Of a DNA stretch of 8,442 nt, positions 1 through 6,981 are shown piece by piece. The notes beneath the pieces are model-generated. The model searched no databases and was not told the DNA's origin. It was given only the letters and a program-made list of their open reading frames with translations. The stretch comes from Fidelibacterota bacterium (GTDB lineage: Bacteria; Fidelibacterota; UBA2242; B5-G15), in contig QNCQ01000066.1 in the NCBI GenBank assembly GCA_003645825.1, positions 1 through 8,442 of the forward strand. Reading direction: 5' to 3'. Made by a program: the position numbers and the translations under genes. Positions within the stretch are counted from its first letter, which is position 1. Each line of letters begins with the position of its first letter.

Positions 1-92
1 ACAACAGTCTCAAGCTCCTCCTGAACTTTTTCCAATTGTTTTTGAACATTTCTCAGTTGATTCATCAAGTTTCCCAGATTAAGATTTACCAC
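1..92 (-). CDS. ebfC: YbaB/EbfC-family nucleoid-associated protein, N-terminal part
   Basis: Only the first 30 codons are inside the window. The reading begins VVNLNLGNLMNQLRNVQKQ and goes on as a charged amphipathic helix (LEKVQEELETV). This matches the usual start of the small YbaB/EbfC DNA-binding proteins, which have a GNLM-like motif followed by a long coiled-coil helix. Family members are about 100 aa dimers that bind DNA and the nucleoid. I chose the GTG at 92-90 because an AGGAG lies 4 nt upstream and because it keeps the GNLM motif; an ATG at 65-63 would lose it. The gene overlaps the dnaX end by 14 nt, which suggests translational coupling. The order dnaX-ebfC(-recR) is widely conserved and supports the call; recR would be expected beyond base 1. 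The name rests on a short N-terminal stretch plus synteny. Confidence 0.85.
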   Translation of the reverse strand, partial: MVNLNLGNLMNQLRNVQKQLEKVQEELETV

Positions 93-1734
93 TTTTCTCC
101 TCTCTCTTTTTTACAATTTCACCATCGAAAACATCCATAACCATGTTAGTTATCGAGTTCAAACCAGGAACAAGCTCTTTCTTTACTCCTTCATCTATTA
201 TAAGGTGAAGTTTTAGCTTTATGGACTTACCCAGTACCTCCCCTATAGCTTTTTCAACTATTGTACTTCTCTGTTTTATATTCTTATAATGAAATTCGGA
301 ATCTCTATAAAACCTGATCTCAATGGTGTTACCATCAAATTTGACAGGTTTTCCATGTTCCAGAAAGTTAGAAAGACTGGGATTAGTCTCGTGAATTTTT
401 GCCAGAATGGTATGCCATATTCTACCTATATCATCTTCAGAAGGACCCACAACTTCGCCGGGAATGGACACCGTAGCTGATTTATTTACCGACTCCTGAA
501 CCTTCAGAGCTTTGCCACTGGCCTTCTCATTGTAGGATTTACTATCCCTTTTGTGATCAAAAATGTCTGCATCCCCGGCAGATTTTGTACGTGATATGGA
601 TATTTTCGTTCCCCCCATCGATCTGAGTAGCTCAGTTATAGAAACACTTTTGTCAAGCATTCCCAGCCTGAGCAAAACAGTCTCAAGGTAGGTTTTTTGA
701 TTAAGGGCTCCTTTAATTCCGGCCAATGCATCTGTTAAAATTTTCATTACCCTCACCAGGTCTTCTGCCTTCCAGAATTTTGCCTTTTCCTGATACAGGC
801 TTTTCGTACTTTCAGGTAGATCAAGCGCTTCGTTCACCCCTCCCACGTTAATTGCAAGCAGAGTTCTGAAGTGATCGGTTAAACCAGCAAGATATTCGAA
901 TGGGCTAATTCCATTCTGATAAATTTCCTCAGCTATACCGAGGAGATCTCTTAAATTTCTGTTAGATATGGCGGTACCCGTTTTAAAAAAGTAGCTGCTA
1001 TCTATTATACCAAGTAGTTTTTGGACCTCATCGATTTTCGGACTTTCTTCCGAAAATGCTACTACCTGATCAAATAGGCTTTCAGCATCTCTAAGACTGC
1101 CATCTGCTTTCTTAGCTATTAAAAGAAGAATATCATCGCTAACATTTACCTTTTCAGAATTTGCAATTTTCTTAAGCTGTTCCACAATCTTAAGAACCGG
1201 AATTCTGTGAAAATCAAAACGCTGACACCTCGATAAAATCGTTGGAGGTACTTTCATAGGCTCCGTTGTGGCAAAGATAAAGACCACATGTGGAGGAGGT
1301 TCTTCCAAAGTTTTCAAAAGAGCATTGAAAGCTTCTTTTGTTAACATGTGCACTTCATCTATTATAAATATCCTATATCGTGAGTTTGCCGGAGGATACT
1401 TAACATTTTCTCTTAAATCTCTAATTTGGTCTATTCCTCTGTTTGATGCACCATCTATTTCGGATACATCAAGACTTCTCCCTTCTGTTATTTCAATGCA
1501 GTTTTGACATCTGTTGCAGGGATTATAATTGGTGGGATTCTGACAGTTCAAAGCCTTGGCAAGAATTCTTGCAGTTGAAGTTTTTCCTATTCCTCGAGAA
1601 CCAGTAAAAAGGTAAGCATGGCTAACTCTGCCACTTTTTATAGCGTTTTTGAGTGTCCGACAAGTATGTTCCTGCCCTATAATTTCATCAAAAGTCTGAG
1701 GTCTATATTTCCTTGCGAAACTTATATATGCCAT
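79..1734 (-). CDS. dnaX: DNA polymerase III subunit gamma/tau (clamp loader ATPase)
   Basis: DnaX is the AAA+ motor of the clamp loader, which opens the beta sliding clamp and places it on primed DNA. Residues 1-20 (FARKYRPQTFDEIIGQ) are the classic DnaX start. Walker A is GSRGIGKT at 45-52. A zinc site is formed by C64, C73, C76 and C79. Walker B is IIDE at 124-127, sensor 1 lies near ATTEP (155-159), the SRC arginine-finger motif is at 168-170, and sensor 2 is GSLRD at 212-216. Domain III follows to about 360, then a polar linker (about 375-430) and a tau-type C-terminal domain (about 435-515) ending in FDGEIVKK. At 551 aa the length is normal for a full-length protein. The ATG start lies 18 nt after the SRP RNA 3' end and has only a weak upstream AAGAAAAG. 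The end overlaps ebfC by 14 nt. Confidence 0.97.
   Translation of the reverse strand: MAYISFARKYRPQTFDEIIGQEHTCRTLKNAIKSGRVSHAYLFTGSRGIGKTSTARILAKALNCQNPTNYNPCNRCQNCIEITEGRSLDVSEIDGASNRGIDQIRDLRENVKYPPANSRYRIFIIDEVHMLTKEAFNALLKTLEEPPPHVVFIFATTEPMKVPPTILSRCQRFDFHRIPVLKIVEQLKKIANSEKVNVSDDILLLIAKKADGSLRDAESLFDQVVAFSEESPKIDEVQKLLGIIDSSYFFKTGTAISNRNLRDLLGIAEEIYQNGISPFEYLAGLTDHFRTLLAINVGGVNEALDLPESTKSLYQEKAKFWKAEDLVRVMKILTDALAGIKGALNQKTYLETVLLRLGMLDKSVSITELLRSMGGTKISISRTKSAGDADIFDHKRDSKSYNEKASGKALKVQESVNKSATVSIPGEVVGPSEDDIGRIWHTILAKIHETNPSLSNFLEHGKPVKFDGNTIEIRFYRDSEFHYKNIKQRSTIVEKAIGEVLGKSIKLKLHLIIDEGVKKELVPGLNSITNMVMDVFDGEIVKKREEKSGKS
97..101 (-). promoter_or_regulatory. Ribosome binding site deciding the ebfC GTG start
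   Basis: AGGAG on the minus strand, 4 nt before the GTG at 92-90 and inside the last codons of dnaX. It favours the GTG over the ATG at 65-63, which has no comparable site. Confidence 0.6.
106..112 (-). other. A_AAA_AAG slippery heptamer in the dnaX frame
   Basis: The minus strand reads GTA AAA AAG at dnaX codons 541-543, so A_AAA_AAG sits in the phase needed for -1 ribosomal frameshifting. The same heptamer is used in E. coli dnaX to make gamma. Here it is only eight codons before the stop. A -1 shift would replace the tail by ERGEKW and stop at about 549 aa, so it cannot make a short gamma form. Loss of one A would instead open a path into the ebfC frame with no stop. No clear stimulatory hairpin or upstream Shine-Dalgarno-like element is seen, so function is doubtful. 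Confidence 0.35.
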
Positions 1735-1752
1735 ACACTTTTCTTAAATAAA

Positions 1753-2030
1753 TGAGGCTATGCAGCCAGACCTCGAGCCTTCCAGAATTACCCCCAGGTG
1801 ATCCTGCAGCTGGTTCCCAGATACCTGCAACACATAGAGAAATTGACTACCGCTGCTCCCTCCCGGGCCTGACGGGGTTCATCAACTCTCTATTGTACAG
1901 GTCTGAGAACGTCATCGCCCGAAAATCACCAGGAGATAATCCGGATAAAAGCCCTCAGTCCGGCCATCCACCCTGCTATAGCGGGTTGCAGGTACAGGGC
2001 ACCGCTAGCTCCCCGTGTAGCATAGCCTCA
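1753..2030 (-). ncRNA. ffs: Signal recognition particle RNA, large (Alu-containing) bacterial type
   Basis: This RNA is the scaffold of the signal recognition particle, which binds Ffh and targets nascent membrane and exported proteins. The Ffh-binding domain IV is clear on the minus strand: GTCAGGCCC, a GGGA tetraloop (1864-1861), then GGGAGCAGC, with the conserved AGCAG. The tetraloop is GGGA rather than the common GGAA but still fits GNRA. Near the 5' end, CGGGGAGCTAGCGGTGCCC, CTGTACCTGCAA and TAGCAGGG closely follow the Alu domain of the Bacillus scRNA. The ends close by an 11-bp perfect inverted repeat (1753-1763 with 2020-2030), which sets the approximate limits at 278 nt, near the roughly 270 nt of the Bacillus form and far above the 4.5S RNA of E. 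coli. It lies 14 nt after a tRNA gene and just before dnaX, a placement also found in Bacillus. The exact ends may be off by a few bases. Confidence 0.95.
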
Positions 2031-2044
2031 ATTTTGAAATATCG

Positions 2045-2118
<74 letters not shown>

Positions 2119-2137
2119 TTTCCAATCAGCGCCGTAA

Positions 2138-2165
2138 AAATTATTAATTTTTATCCTACTTTCAA
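2138..2165 (-). promoter_or_regulatory. Weak candidate promoter for the tRNA-SRP RNA-dnaX unit
   Basis: On the minus strand TTGAAA (2165-2160) is followed after 16 nt by TAATTT (2143-2138), about 20 nt before the tRNA 5' end. The -35 box is good and the -10 box poor (3 of 6). AATAAT at 2145-2140 fits better but leaves only 14 nt. The surrounding 73-nt gap (2118-2190) is AT-rich and is the only sizeable non-coding leader upstream of the RNA genes, so a promoter is expected here. No convincing terminator for the preceding gene is visible in the gap, apart from a short T6 run right after its stop codon. Confidence 0.3.
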
Positions 2166-2190
2166 ACCGCTATTTCATTTGAAAAAACTA

Positions 2191-3057
2191 TCATAATAAC
2201 CTGAGCCCGTGACATTTCTTCAGTCTTTGAGAAACGCTTTCAACAAAACGCCTCAGAAAGCTTTTTTTAACAATAACCAGACCATTAGGATACAGAATGT
2301 AAACCTCTTTCTTAAGAAAATTCATATCAATGACTTCGTATAACCTATACGATGCATAAAACCCAGTGAACAAACCAGCTGTTCTCATCAACCACTTATC
2401 CTTGGAGCTACCCCCGTAGAGTTGCCTTAAAATGTCAAACGATACCATGCTTAGCAGCGAAGAAACAATAATAAAGTTCCTTTGCAACATTTTAAATTTT
2501 ACTTCTGGGTTAAAATAGATGATTCTGTTTATCTCATATACAGGCATTTTTCTGAAATTTGAATCGATAGCTACTCCTAGATAGCCACGCTTAAAAGATA
2601 GGAAGCGAGCATTAAATTTCTCACCACTCCTTGTAAAAATCTGAATACTCGCAAACTCAGGGAACATATAACGATTCAACTCCATCAAGGGTATCCACTC
2701 TTTTCTTTTTTGGGTGAAACCAGCTATTTCCTTTAACTTTACCCTGATTAAAAACTCATCGAAGGGTGTAATATACCTCACCAAAGAATCAATACCCGAG
2801 TCAGTACTATAGTAAATCACCGCAAAAAGGCTATCATAAGCGGTTCTAAAAAATTTTGCCCTGATAAAGTTCTCAACTTTAAAAATCCCAAGAGCCTCAT
2901 TCTCGGATCTATCCAGGTACAGTCCAACCCTTTCATCCAGCATAATACTCTCATGTAACCTTTCGGTAGAAAGGAGCTGCCCACTAAGAAAAGTAAAGGT
3001 GCTCAGCACTGCACAAATGCTGAGCACCCCCACAAAACAAGCAAACCTACCTTTCAT
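2191..3057 (-). CDS. Exported or membrane protein of unknown function with a possible Sm-like beta domain
   Basis: I do not recognise a named family. The product (288 aa) begins with a hydrophobic segment (about residues 5-27) that looks like a signal peptide or anchor. Residues about 136-182 (SIQIFTRSGEKFNARFLSF through VYEINRIIYF) have the alternating pattern of a small SH3/Sm-like barrel: a strand, a G-containing turn, more strands, then a closing INRIIYF strand. Two weaker hydrophobic stretches follow (about 194-209 and 226-242) and may cross the membrane. The tail is basic (KKSFLRRF, RLKKCHG). The start lies 4 nt after the stop of the FecR/barrel gene, with little more than an AGG in front, so translation is probably coupled and the two products may act together. 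An 11-bp hairpin covers codons 10-20. The gene is clearly real by its length, signal peptide and tight spacing; its function is unknown. Confidence 0.75.
   Translation of the reverse strand: MKGRFACFVGVLSICAVLSTFTFLSGQLLSTERLHESIMLDERVGLYLDRSENEALGIFKVENFIRAKFFRTAYDSLFAVIYYSTDSGIDSLVRYITPFDEFLIRVKLKEIAGFTQKRKEWIPLMELNRYMFPEFASIQIFTRSGEKFNARFLSFKRGYLGVAIDSNFRKMPVYEINRIIYFNPEVKFKMLQRNFIIVSSLLSMVSFDILRQLYGGSSKDKWLMRTAGLFTGFYASYRLYEVIDMNFLKKEVYILYPNGLVIVKKSFLRRFVESVSQRLKKCHGLRLL
2981..3028 (-). terminator. Terminator-like hairpin inside the signal-peptide codons of the 288-aa gene
   Basis: On the minus strand GGTGCTCAGCA (3028-3018) and TGCTGAGCACC (3008-2998) form a perfect 11-bp stem with a 9-nt loop. 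It is followed directly by TTTACTTTTCTT (2997-2986), which is T-rich. This is the shape of an intrinsic terminator, placed about 30 nt downstream of the start codon and 60 nt after the end of the FecR/barrel gene. It could reduce read-through from the barrel gene into the 288-aa gene, or stabilise the upstream mRNA end. The T-tract is broken by C and A, so it may be leaky. A chance product of two similar codon runs (VLS...VLS) is also possible. Confidence 0.4.
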
Positions 3058-3061
3058 TATC

Positions 3062-5326
3062 CTAAAAGCCGAAACTCGTTTCTATTGTAGTAAGCGTTAT
3101 AGCCTCCGTTTTGGGATCTATTTTTCCGTTGCCATCATAATCTCTGTATGTAGTCTGGTAAATGTAAGATATTATCACTCCCCCGCCTGCTTCAAATCCT
3201 ATTCTATACCCCCAGATTGTATTTTCTGATGGGTGTTTAAAATCGAACGGATTTTCATCATTGTTCCTTTGATAAAATGCCGTTGCTCCTGCAAGTCTGG
3301 GAATTTTTCCTTTTGGAACATCAGCAGTCAAGAGAAAACTCCTTAAAACATCCCCATTCTTCGTAAACATGTGCTGATAATATCCGCTGAGGATGACATA
3401 ATTCAATATATTTCCACTCAAGGAACCAAAAACACCCTGCATTGCCTCATTCTTTAATTTCACTTCATCTTTTGTATATGGCCAAAGAGTGCCATCGTCC
3501 CTCGTTCTAATAATGACCCTTTCGTAGTCGTATGCTCTGTCCCAGAAGCTATATACAAAATTACCTCCTGTTAGCCTGTACTCAAGAGCTAGATTAATAA
3601 ACTTCATAATGTTTGCCCTCGCTCCCGGTGCAGCAATACCCCATCCAGGTGTAAACTCCTTTTTAGTCTGATAGTCAGTGACTTTCCAGAACGGAATAAA
3701 GGATGCGGCTTGTGCATAAACATGGAGTTTTAAGAAGCTCATATTCAACACAGGATAACCAACATCTACAGAAATTGCCGAAACTGATTTTCTCTCTTCC
3801 TTTATATTGAAAGGATCAGGTACAACCCTTACAGAATCATCAAAATTTTTGGAGGGGTCTTCGTAGTTGTCTGTCATCCCATCGCCATCTATATCGTAGT
3901 CAATTTCATCAGGGATTCCATCTTCATCTGAATCTTTGGAATATTTGTTTCCCTTTATCTCTTCGCCCGGGTTAAATCCATAGGCGTTCACCGGATAGTA
4001 GTCAGGTAGAGTAAACTTCTTATCAGGGAATGCATCGAAAGCATCAGGTACTCCATCCCTGTCGGTATCTTTCATGCCGGAGTATTGATTCCCATCTATA
4101 ACGAGAGTTCCACCAAATGTTAATGGAAGCTTTTCTGACAATCTATAGGTCACCCTTCCAGCCATCAGTCCCGGACCAAATACCTCCTTTATATTTGCCA
4201 CGAAGCCTTCTATTCCGATATTTCCCATTCTGAATCCCGTATACAACCCGACCTTCCTGACCTGAGGATATTCTGTAGTATTAGAGTAACCATTCAGTAG
4301 AATACCATACCCCAGAGTAACGTTATCCAGTGCTCCAATTTTGATAAAGAACGGATCTTGTGTCGTACCATATCTTAAATAATATATTTTATCAAGATAG
4401 TCGGAAAATTCATCCCATTCATTTTTTCTTAATTTGCCATTTTGATCAAAGTAGAACACCAAATCGAGTCCGACTCCTATTTTCCCGAACCTCATCTCAG
4501 GCCTGAGCGCAACCTGGTTATATATTTGATTATCAATTGTTACCGATCCCAATCCTAGACCGATATCATAAGGTCTCTCCCTCGAAGGCTCGGTCGGTTT
4601 TTCCTGTTTCTGAGTTACTTCTGGAACTACTTGTTCCTCAGGCACGGTTGTCTCTGGTTGGGGAATCTGGGCCTGTGCACTTTCCATGCCTGTCTCCTCT
4701 GGAACCTGTTCTTCCTGGGGTTGCTGCGGAATCTGTTCCTCTTCAACATCTCTCGGTACTTCATCTTCACCTACGGGAATAACCATCATCTGCCCCTCTG
4801 GTGTAGATATTACCATTTGACCTGCCGACATTATTGCAGTCTGTCCCGTAACCAAGTTGACTATTTCCACAAGCCCTTCAATACCATAAAACCTATCTCC
4901 CGTCCCGGGTGATGTGATAACCCAGAACTGAGTACCTTTCACCGACGCTACAGAAGTTGGGGTTTCCACTCTGTAAAGTGTAGGAGTGCCGGGTGTCACT
5001 TTTACCAGCACTTTTCCACTATCAAGCTTGATCGACCTGATCCCGAATTCTTGAGAAATACTGACCAGAGAGTTTTTTCTTATTTTCACAAGAGATTTAT
5101 CATCAGTAAAAAATAATGCCGCAAGCCCGTCTTTATGAGTCCTCAATATATCCCCATTCTGCAACTTCGTCCCTATAACCGCAGTCACAAAGGCTTCGCT
5201 ATCCGAACGTCTGACATCAACTGTTCCTGAAACCTTCAAAATGGTCGCAACATCCTGAGCATTGAGCCCGGCAAGTAAAATAGCGATGAAAACCAAAATC
5301 CCAATGCTCTTAATATTTTTTTTCAT
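3062..5326 (-). CDS. FecR-domain outer-membrane beta-barrel protein with thrombospondin type 3 repeats
   Basis: The 754-aa product has several parts. Residues 1-23 are a signal peptide (KKNIKSIGILVFIAILLAG, likely cleaved after LNA). Residues about 25-175 are a FecR domain, with VSGTVDVRR, a GTKLQNGDILRT turn and the SVASVKGTQFWV motif typical of the family. Residues about 185-250 form a Pro/Glu/Gln-rich linker with repeated EEQ(I/V)P units. From about 252 to the end, alternating strands rich in aromatic residues suggest a beta-barrel, ending in SFGF with a terminal Phe, the usual BAM-recognition signature. Two Asp-rich blocks, DTDRDGVPD (420-428) and DSDEDGIPDEIDYDIDGDG (465-483), match calcium-binding thrombospondin type 3 repeats and probably sit in a surface or periplasmic loop. 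FecR domains often act in the periplasm in sensing or in binding envelope material; the substrate here is unknown. A strong ribosome binding site precedes it. Confidence 0.85.
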   Translation of the reverse strand: MKKNIKSIGILVFIAILLAGLNAQDVATILKVSGTVDVRRSDSEAFVTAVIGTKLQNGDILRTHKDGLAALFFTDDKSLVKIRKNSLVSISQEFGIRSIKLDSGKVLVKVTPGTPTLYRVETPTSVASVKGTQFWVITSPGTGDRFYGIEGLVEIVNLVTGQTAIMSAGQMVISTPEGQMMVIPVGEDEVPRDVEEEQIPQQPQEEQVPEETGMESAQAQIPQPETTVPEEQVVPEVTQKQEKPTEPSRERPYDIGLGLGSVTIDNQIYNQVALRPEMRFGKIGVGLDLVFYFDQNGKLRKNEWDEFSDYLDKIYYLRYGTTQDPFFIKIGALDNVTLGYGILLNGYSNTTEYPQVRKVGLYTGFRMGNIGIEGFVANIKEVFGPGLMAGRVTYRLSEKLPLTFGGTLVIDGNQYSGMKDTDRDGVPDAFDAFPDKKFTLPDYYPVNAYGFNPGEEIKGNKYSKDSDEDGIPDEIDYDIDGDGMTDNYEDPSKNFDDSVRVVPDPFNIKEERKSVSAISVDVGYPVLNMSFLKLHVYAQAASFIPFWKVTDYQTKKEFTPGWGIAAPGARANIMKFINLALEYRLTGGNFVYSFWDRAYDYERVIIRTRDDGTLWPYTKDEVKLKNEAMQGVFGSLSGNILNYVILSGYYQHMFTKNGDVLRSFLLTADVPKGKIPRLAGATAFYQRNNDENPFDFKHPSENTIWGYRIGFEAGGGVIISYIYQTTYRDYDGNGKIDPKTEAITLTTIETSFGF

Positions 5327-5330
5327 AATA

Positions 5331-5337
5331 CCCTCCC
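5331..5337 (-). promoter_or_regulatory. Strong ribosome binding site of the FecR/barrel gene
   Basis: GGGAGGG on the minus strand, 4 nt before the ATG at 5326. It is the strongest such site in the accessory block, suggesting independent and high translation of the outer-membrane protein compared with its neighbours, several of which lack a clear site. Confidence 0.6.
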
Positions 5338-5349
5338 ATACCTTTCTGT

Positions 5350-6579
5350 TTATATAACTACCCCTAGTATTAATTTCTTATTATCGAGTTCAATAACACT
5401 GAAGTTCATCTTGATATCAGCATAAGCAACTCCCCTTTTTTTTATTCTCATTCTACATGATCTAATGAGACCATAGTCAATTTTATCGATCAGTGTATCA
5501 ATTGGTATGTTATCCTGAGAATAAAGGAAGCTATGAATTTTTTTACCTATTAACTCCTTCCGGGTATATTTTAATTCCTTCAAAAATGATCGGCTTACTC
5601 CATAAACCCTGCCTTCCTTTGAAAAAAGAATTATCTTCTCAACAGGAGAATCTATCAATGACGACAGCTCATCTCGGCTCTGCTTAACAGACTTATACAT
5701 TTCTACAAGCTTTTCATTAAACCTTGTAAGGTTATACACCCTTTCTTTAAGCTCTTTTATCCTCCATGAATCTACAGAATCAGCTATTGTCCATGTTATA
5801 CTTTCGGGATTTTCAACATAATCTTTAAAACTTACTCCCTGTCCTTCAACAGCTTCTATTACCAAAGACCTGTCGATGTCAAATGATGGTTCAAACTCAA
5901 AATCGTACGATGTACATACATTCCTAAATTTTTCTATTACTTCTTCCTTACCAATAAGGGCATCTCGGATTTTTTCTCCGACATTAGCACTCATAGCGAG
6001 AGCAAATCCAGGAATGCAAGAGAACTTACCAAGTGTCTTCAGTTCCTTCTTTTGATTTTCCCCAAGAGAATTATAAACATTATCCAGAATAAGCACAGCG
6101 TCCATTACATTTTCAAATAGTCCATCAATTAGGCTGTATCCAGAAAGAGGAAAAAACATTTGAGGGTACTCATTAAAAACACTACAGTTCTTTATAAAAA
6201 AACTCACCACAGGATTTACTATTTGCAATTCTTTTCCACTTTGGATACCAATCGTCTTCCCTTTTAAATCGCTTATCCTATTGTAACCAGCATTCCTATT
6301 CACTACAATAACCTTATCAAGCTTTGCAACCTTAAATCTCATAATAGGTACATAATCATAAAAAGTCTCAAGATAAATAGCCTCATAGTCTGAAACAAAT
6401 CCAGCAGCACTCTTCTCATTCTTTAGCAGTTTCACCATCTCGGAAAACCCTTCACCAACGTATATTTCTTCCGTCTCAATGCCCAATACTTCTTCAGTAA
6501 GGTCAGATAGAATAGCTATCAACCCTTTTAGGTTCTGATTTACATTTCTAAAAGGGTGGTAAATTTTTATTGTTGGCAC
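5350..6579 (-). CDS. Cytoplasmic PhnD-like binding domain fused to a PAS domain
   Basis: The product (409 aa) has no signal peptide and begins directly with a strand (TIKIYHPF). Residues 1 to about 255 follow the pattern of PhnD-type phosphate/phosphonate-binding proteins: a GEGFSEMVKLLKNEKSAAGFVS segment, ISDLKGKTIGIQSG at 102-115, a GLFENVMDAVLILDNVY segment near 153-169, and IPGFALAMSANVGEKIRDAL near 189-208. Residues about 272-308 look like a coiled-coil linker. Residues about 310-408 resemble a PAS domain (EKIILFSKEGRVYGVSRSF, then YTRKELIGKKIHSF). No histidine kinase, GGDEF or DNA-binding domain follows. The GTG start overlaps the receiver gene end by 13 nt and has GGGAG 9 nt upstream. 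I infer an intracellular ligand sensor working with the receiver protein; it is unlikely to serve an ABC transporter. The PhnD-like assignment is by motif only. Confidence 0.75.
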   Translation of the reverse strand: MPTIKIYHPFRNVNQNLKGLIAILSDLTEEVLGIETEEIYVGEGFSEMVKLLKNEKSAAGFVSDYEAIYLETFYDYVPIMRFKVAKLDKVIVVNRNAGYNRISDLKGKTIGIQSGKELQIVNPVVSFFIKNCSVFNEYPQMFFPLSGYSLIDGLFENVMDAVLILDNVYNSLGENQKKELKTLGKFSCIPGFALAMSANVGEKIRDALIGKEEVIEKFRNVCTSYDFEFEPSFDIDRSLVIEAVEGQGVSFKDYVENPESITWTIADSVDSWRIKELKERVYNLTRFNEKLVEMYKSVKQSRDELSSLIDSPVEKIILFSKEGRVYGVSRSFLKELKYTRKELIGKKIHSFLYSQDNIPIDTLIDKIDYGLIRSCRMRIKKRGVAYADIKMNFSVIELDNKKLILGVVI

Positions 6580-6965
6580 CTGTTCCCGCTCCCGAATTGA
6601 TTTTTCCTTACGTGAAAGAAAATACTGTTCTCGAGCTTTTCCAGGTCAATAGGCTTTGGAATATAGTCTTTAGCCCCAAGCTCTATCGTATTTTTTATTA
6701 CCTTTTCGTCTCTTACCCCACTGACCATAATAACCGGAATGTTTATCTTGTTGTCATTCAAAAATTTGAGGACATCAATTCCATTTATACCCGGCATGAC
6801 AAGATCAAGAAGCACAAGGTCATATTTTTCTTCTCTTATTTTCTTTATTGCCTCTTCCCCTGTATTAGCAACATCAGCTTCAAAACCTTTAAACTTCAAA
6901 AACTCCACCAAGAACTCACACACATTTTTTTCATCATCAACTATTAAAACCTTAAAGCCCAACAT
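6567..6965 (-). CDS. Stand-alone response regulator receiver (CheY-like) protein
   Basis: The 132-aa product is one complete receiver domain. The acidic pair is D10 D11 (VLIVDDE), the phospho-acceptor is D54 (LVLLDLVMPG), the switch residue is S82 (VIMVSG), the aromatic switch position is Y101, and the conserved lysine is K104 in the KP motif (YIPKPIDLE). All residues needed for phosphorylation are present. There is no DNA-binding or enzymatic output domain; the last dozen residues (KNQFGSGNRCQQ) are a short tail. The gene starts 16 nt after the upstream 383-aa gene, with no clear ribosome binding site, and overlaps the PhnD-PAS gene by 13 nt, so those two are almost certainly co-translated. 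A partner kinase must be encoded elsewhere. It may pass a signal by protein-protein contact, perhaps to the PhnD-PAS protein. Confidence 0.95.
   Translation of the reverse strand: MLGFKVLIVDDEKNVCEFLVEFLKFKGFEADVANTGEEAIKKIREEKYDLVLLDLVMPGINGIDVLKFLNDNKINIPVIMVSGVRDEKVIKNTIELGAKDYIPKPIDLEKLENSIFFHVRKNQFGSGNRCQQ
6589..6593 (-). promoter_or_regulatory. Ribosome binding site supporting the GTG start of the PhnD-PAS gene
   Basis: GGGAG on the minus strand, 9 nt before the GTG at 6579 and inside the receiver gene. It supports a start that overlaps the receiver gene by 13 nt. Confidence 0.5.
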
Positions 6966-6981
6966 AATTTCTAATTTAATA

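Noticed and set aside
4565..4780. Tandem DNA repeat in the FecR/barrel linker
   Set aside because: The EEQ(I/V)P units are similar at protein level, but spacing and codons vary, so it is a low-complexity linker and not a DNA repeat or CRISPR-like array.
4537..4912. Plus-strand open frames opposite the FecR/barrel gene
   Set aside because: They are shadows of the Pro/Glu/Gln-rich linker codons and the FecR domain; no start site or domain supports them.
5350..6579. Histidine kinase or ABC-transporter substrate-binding protein
   Set aside because: No H-box or ATP-binding motifs follow the PAS domain, and there is no signal peptide to send the PhnD-like domain to the periplasm.
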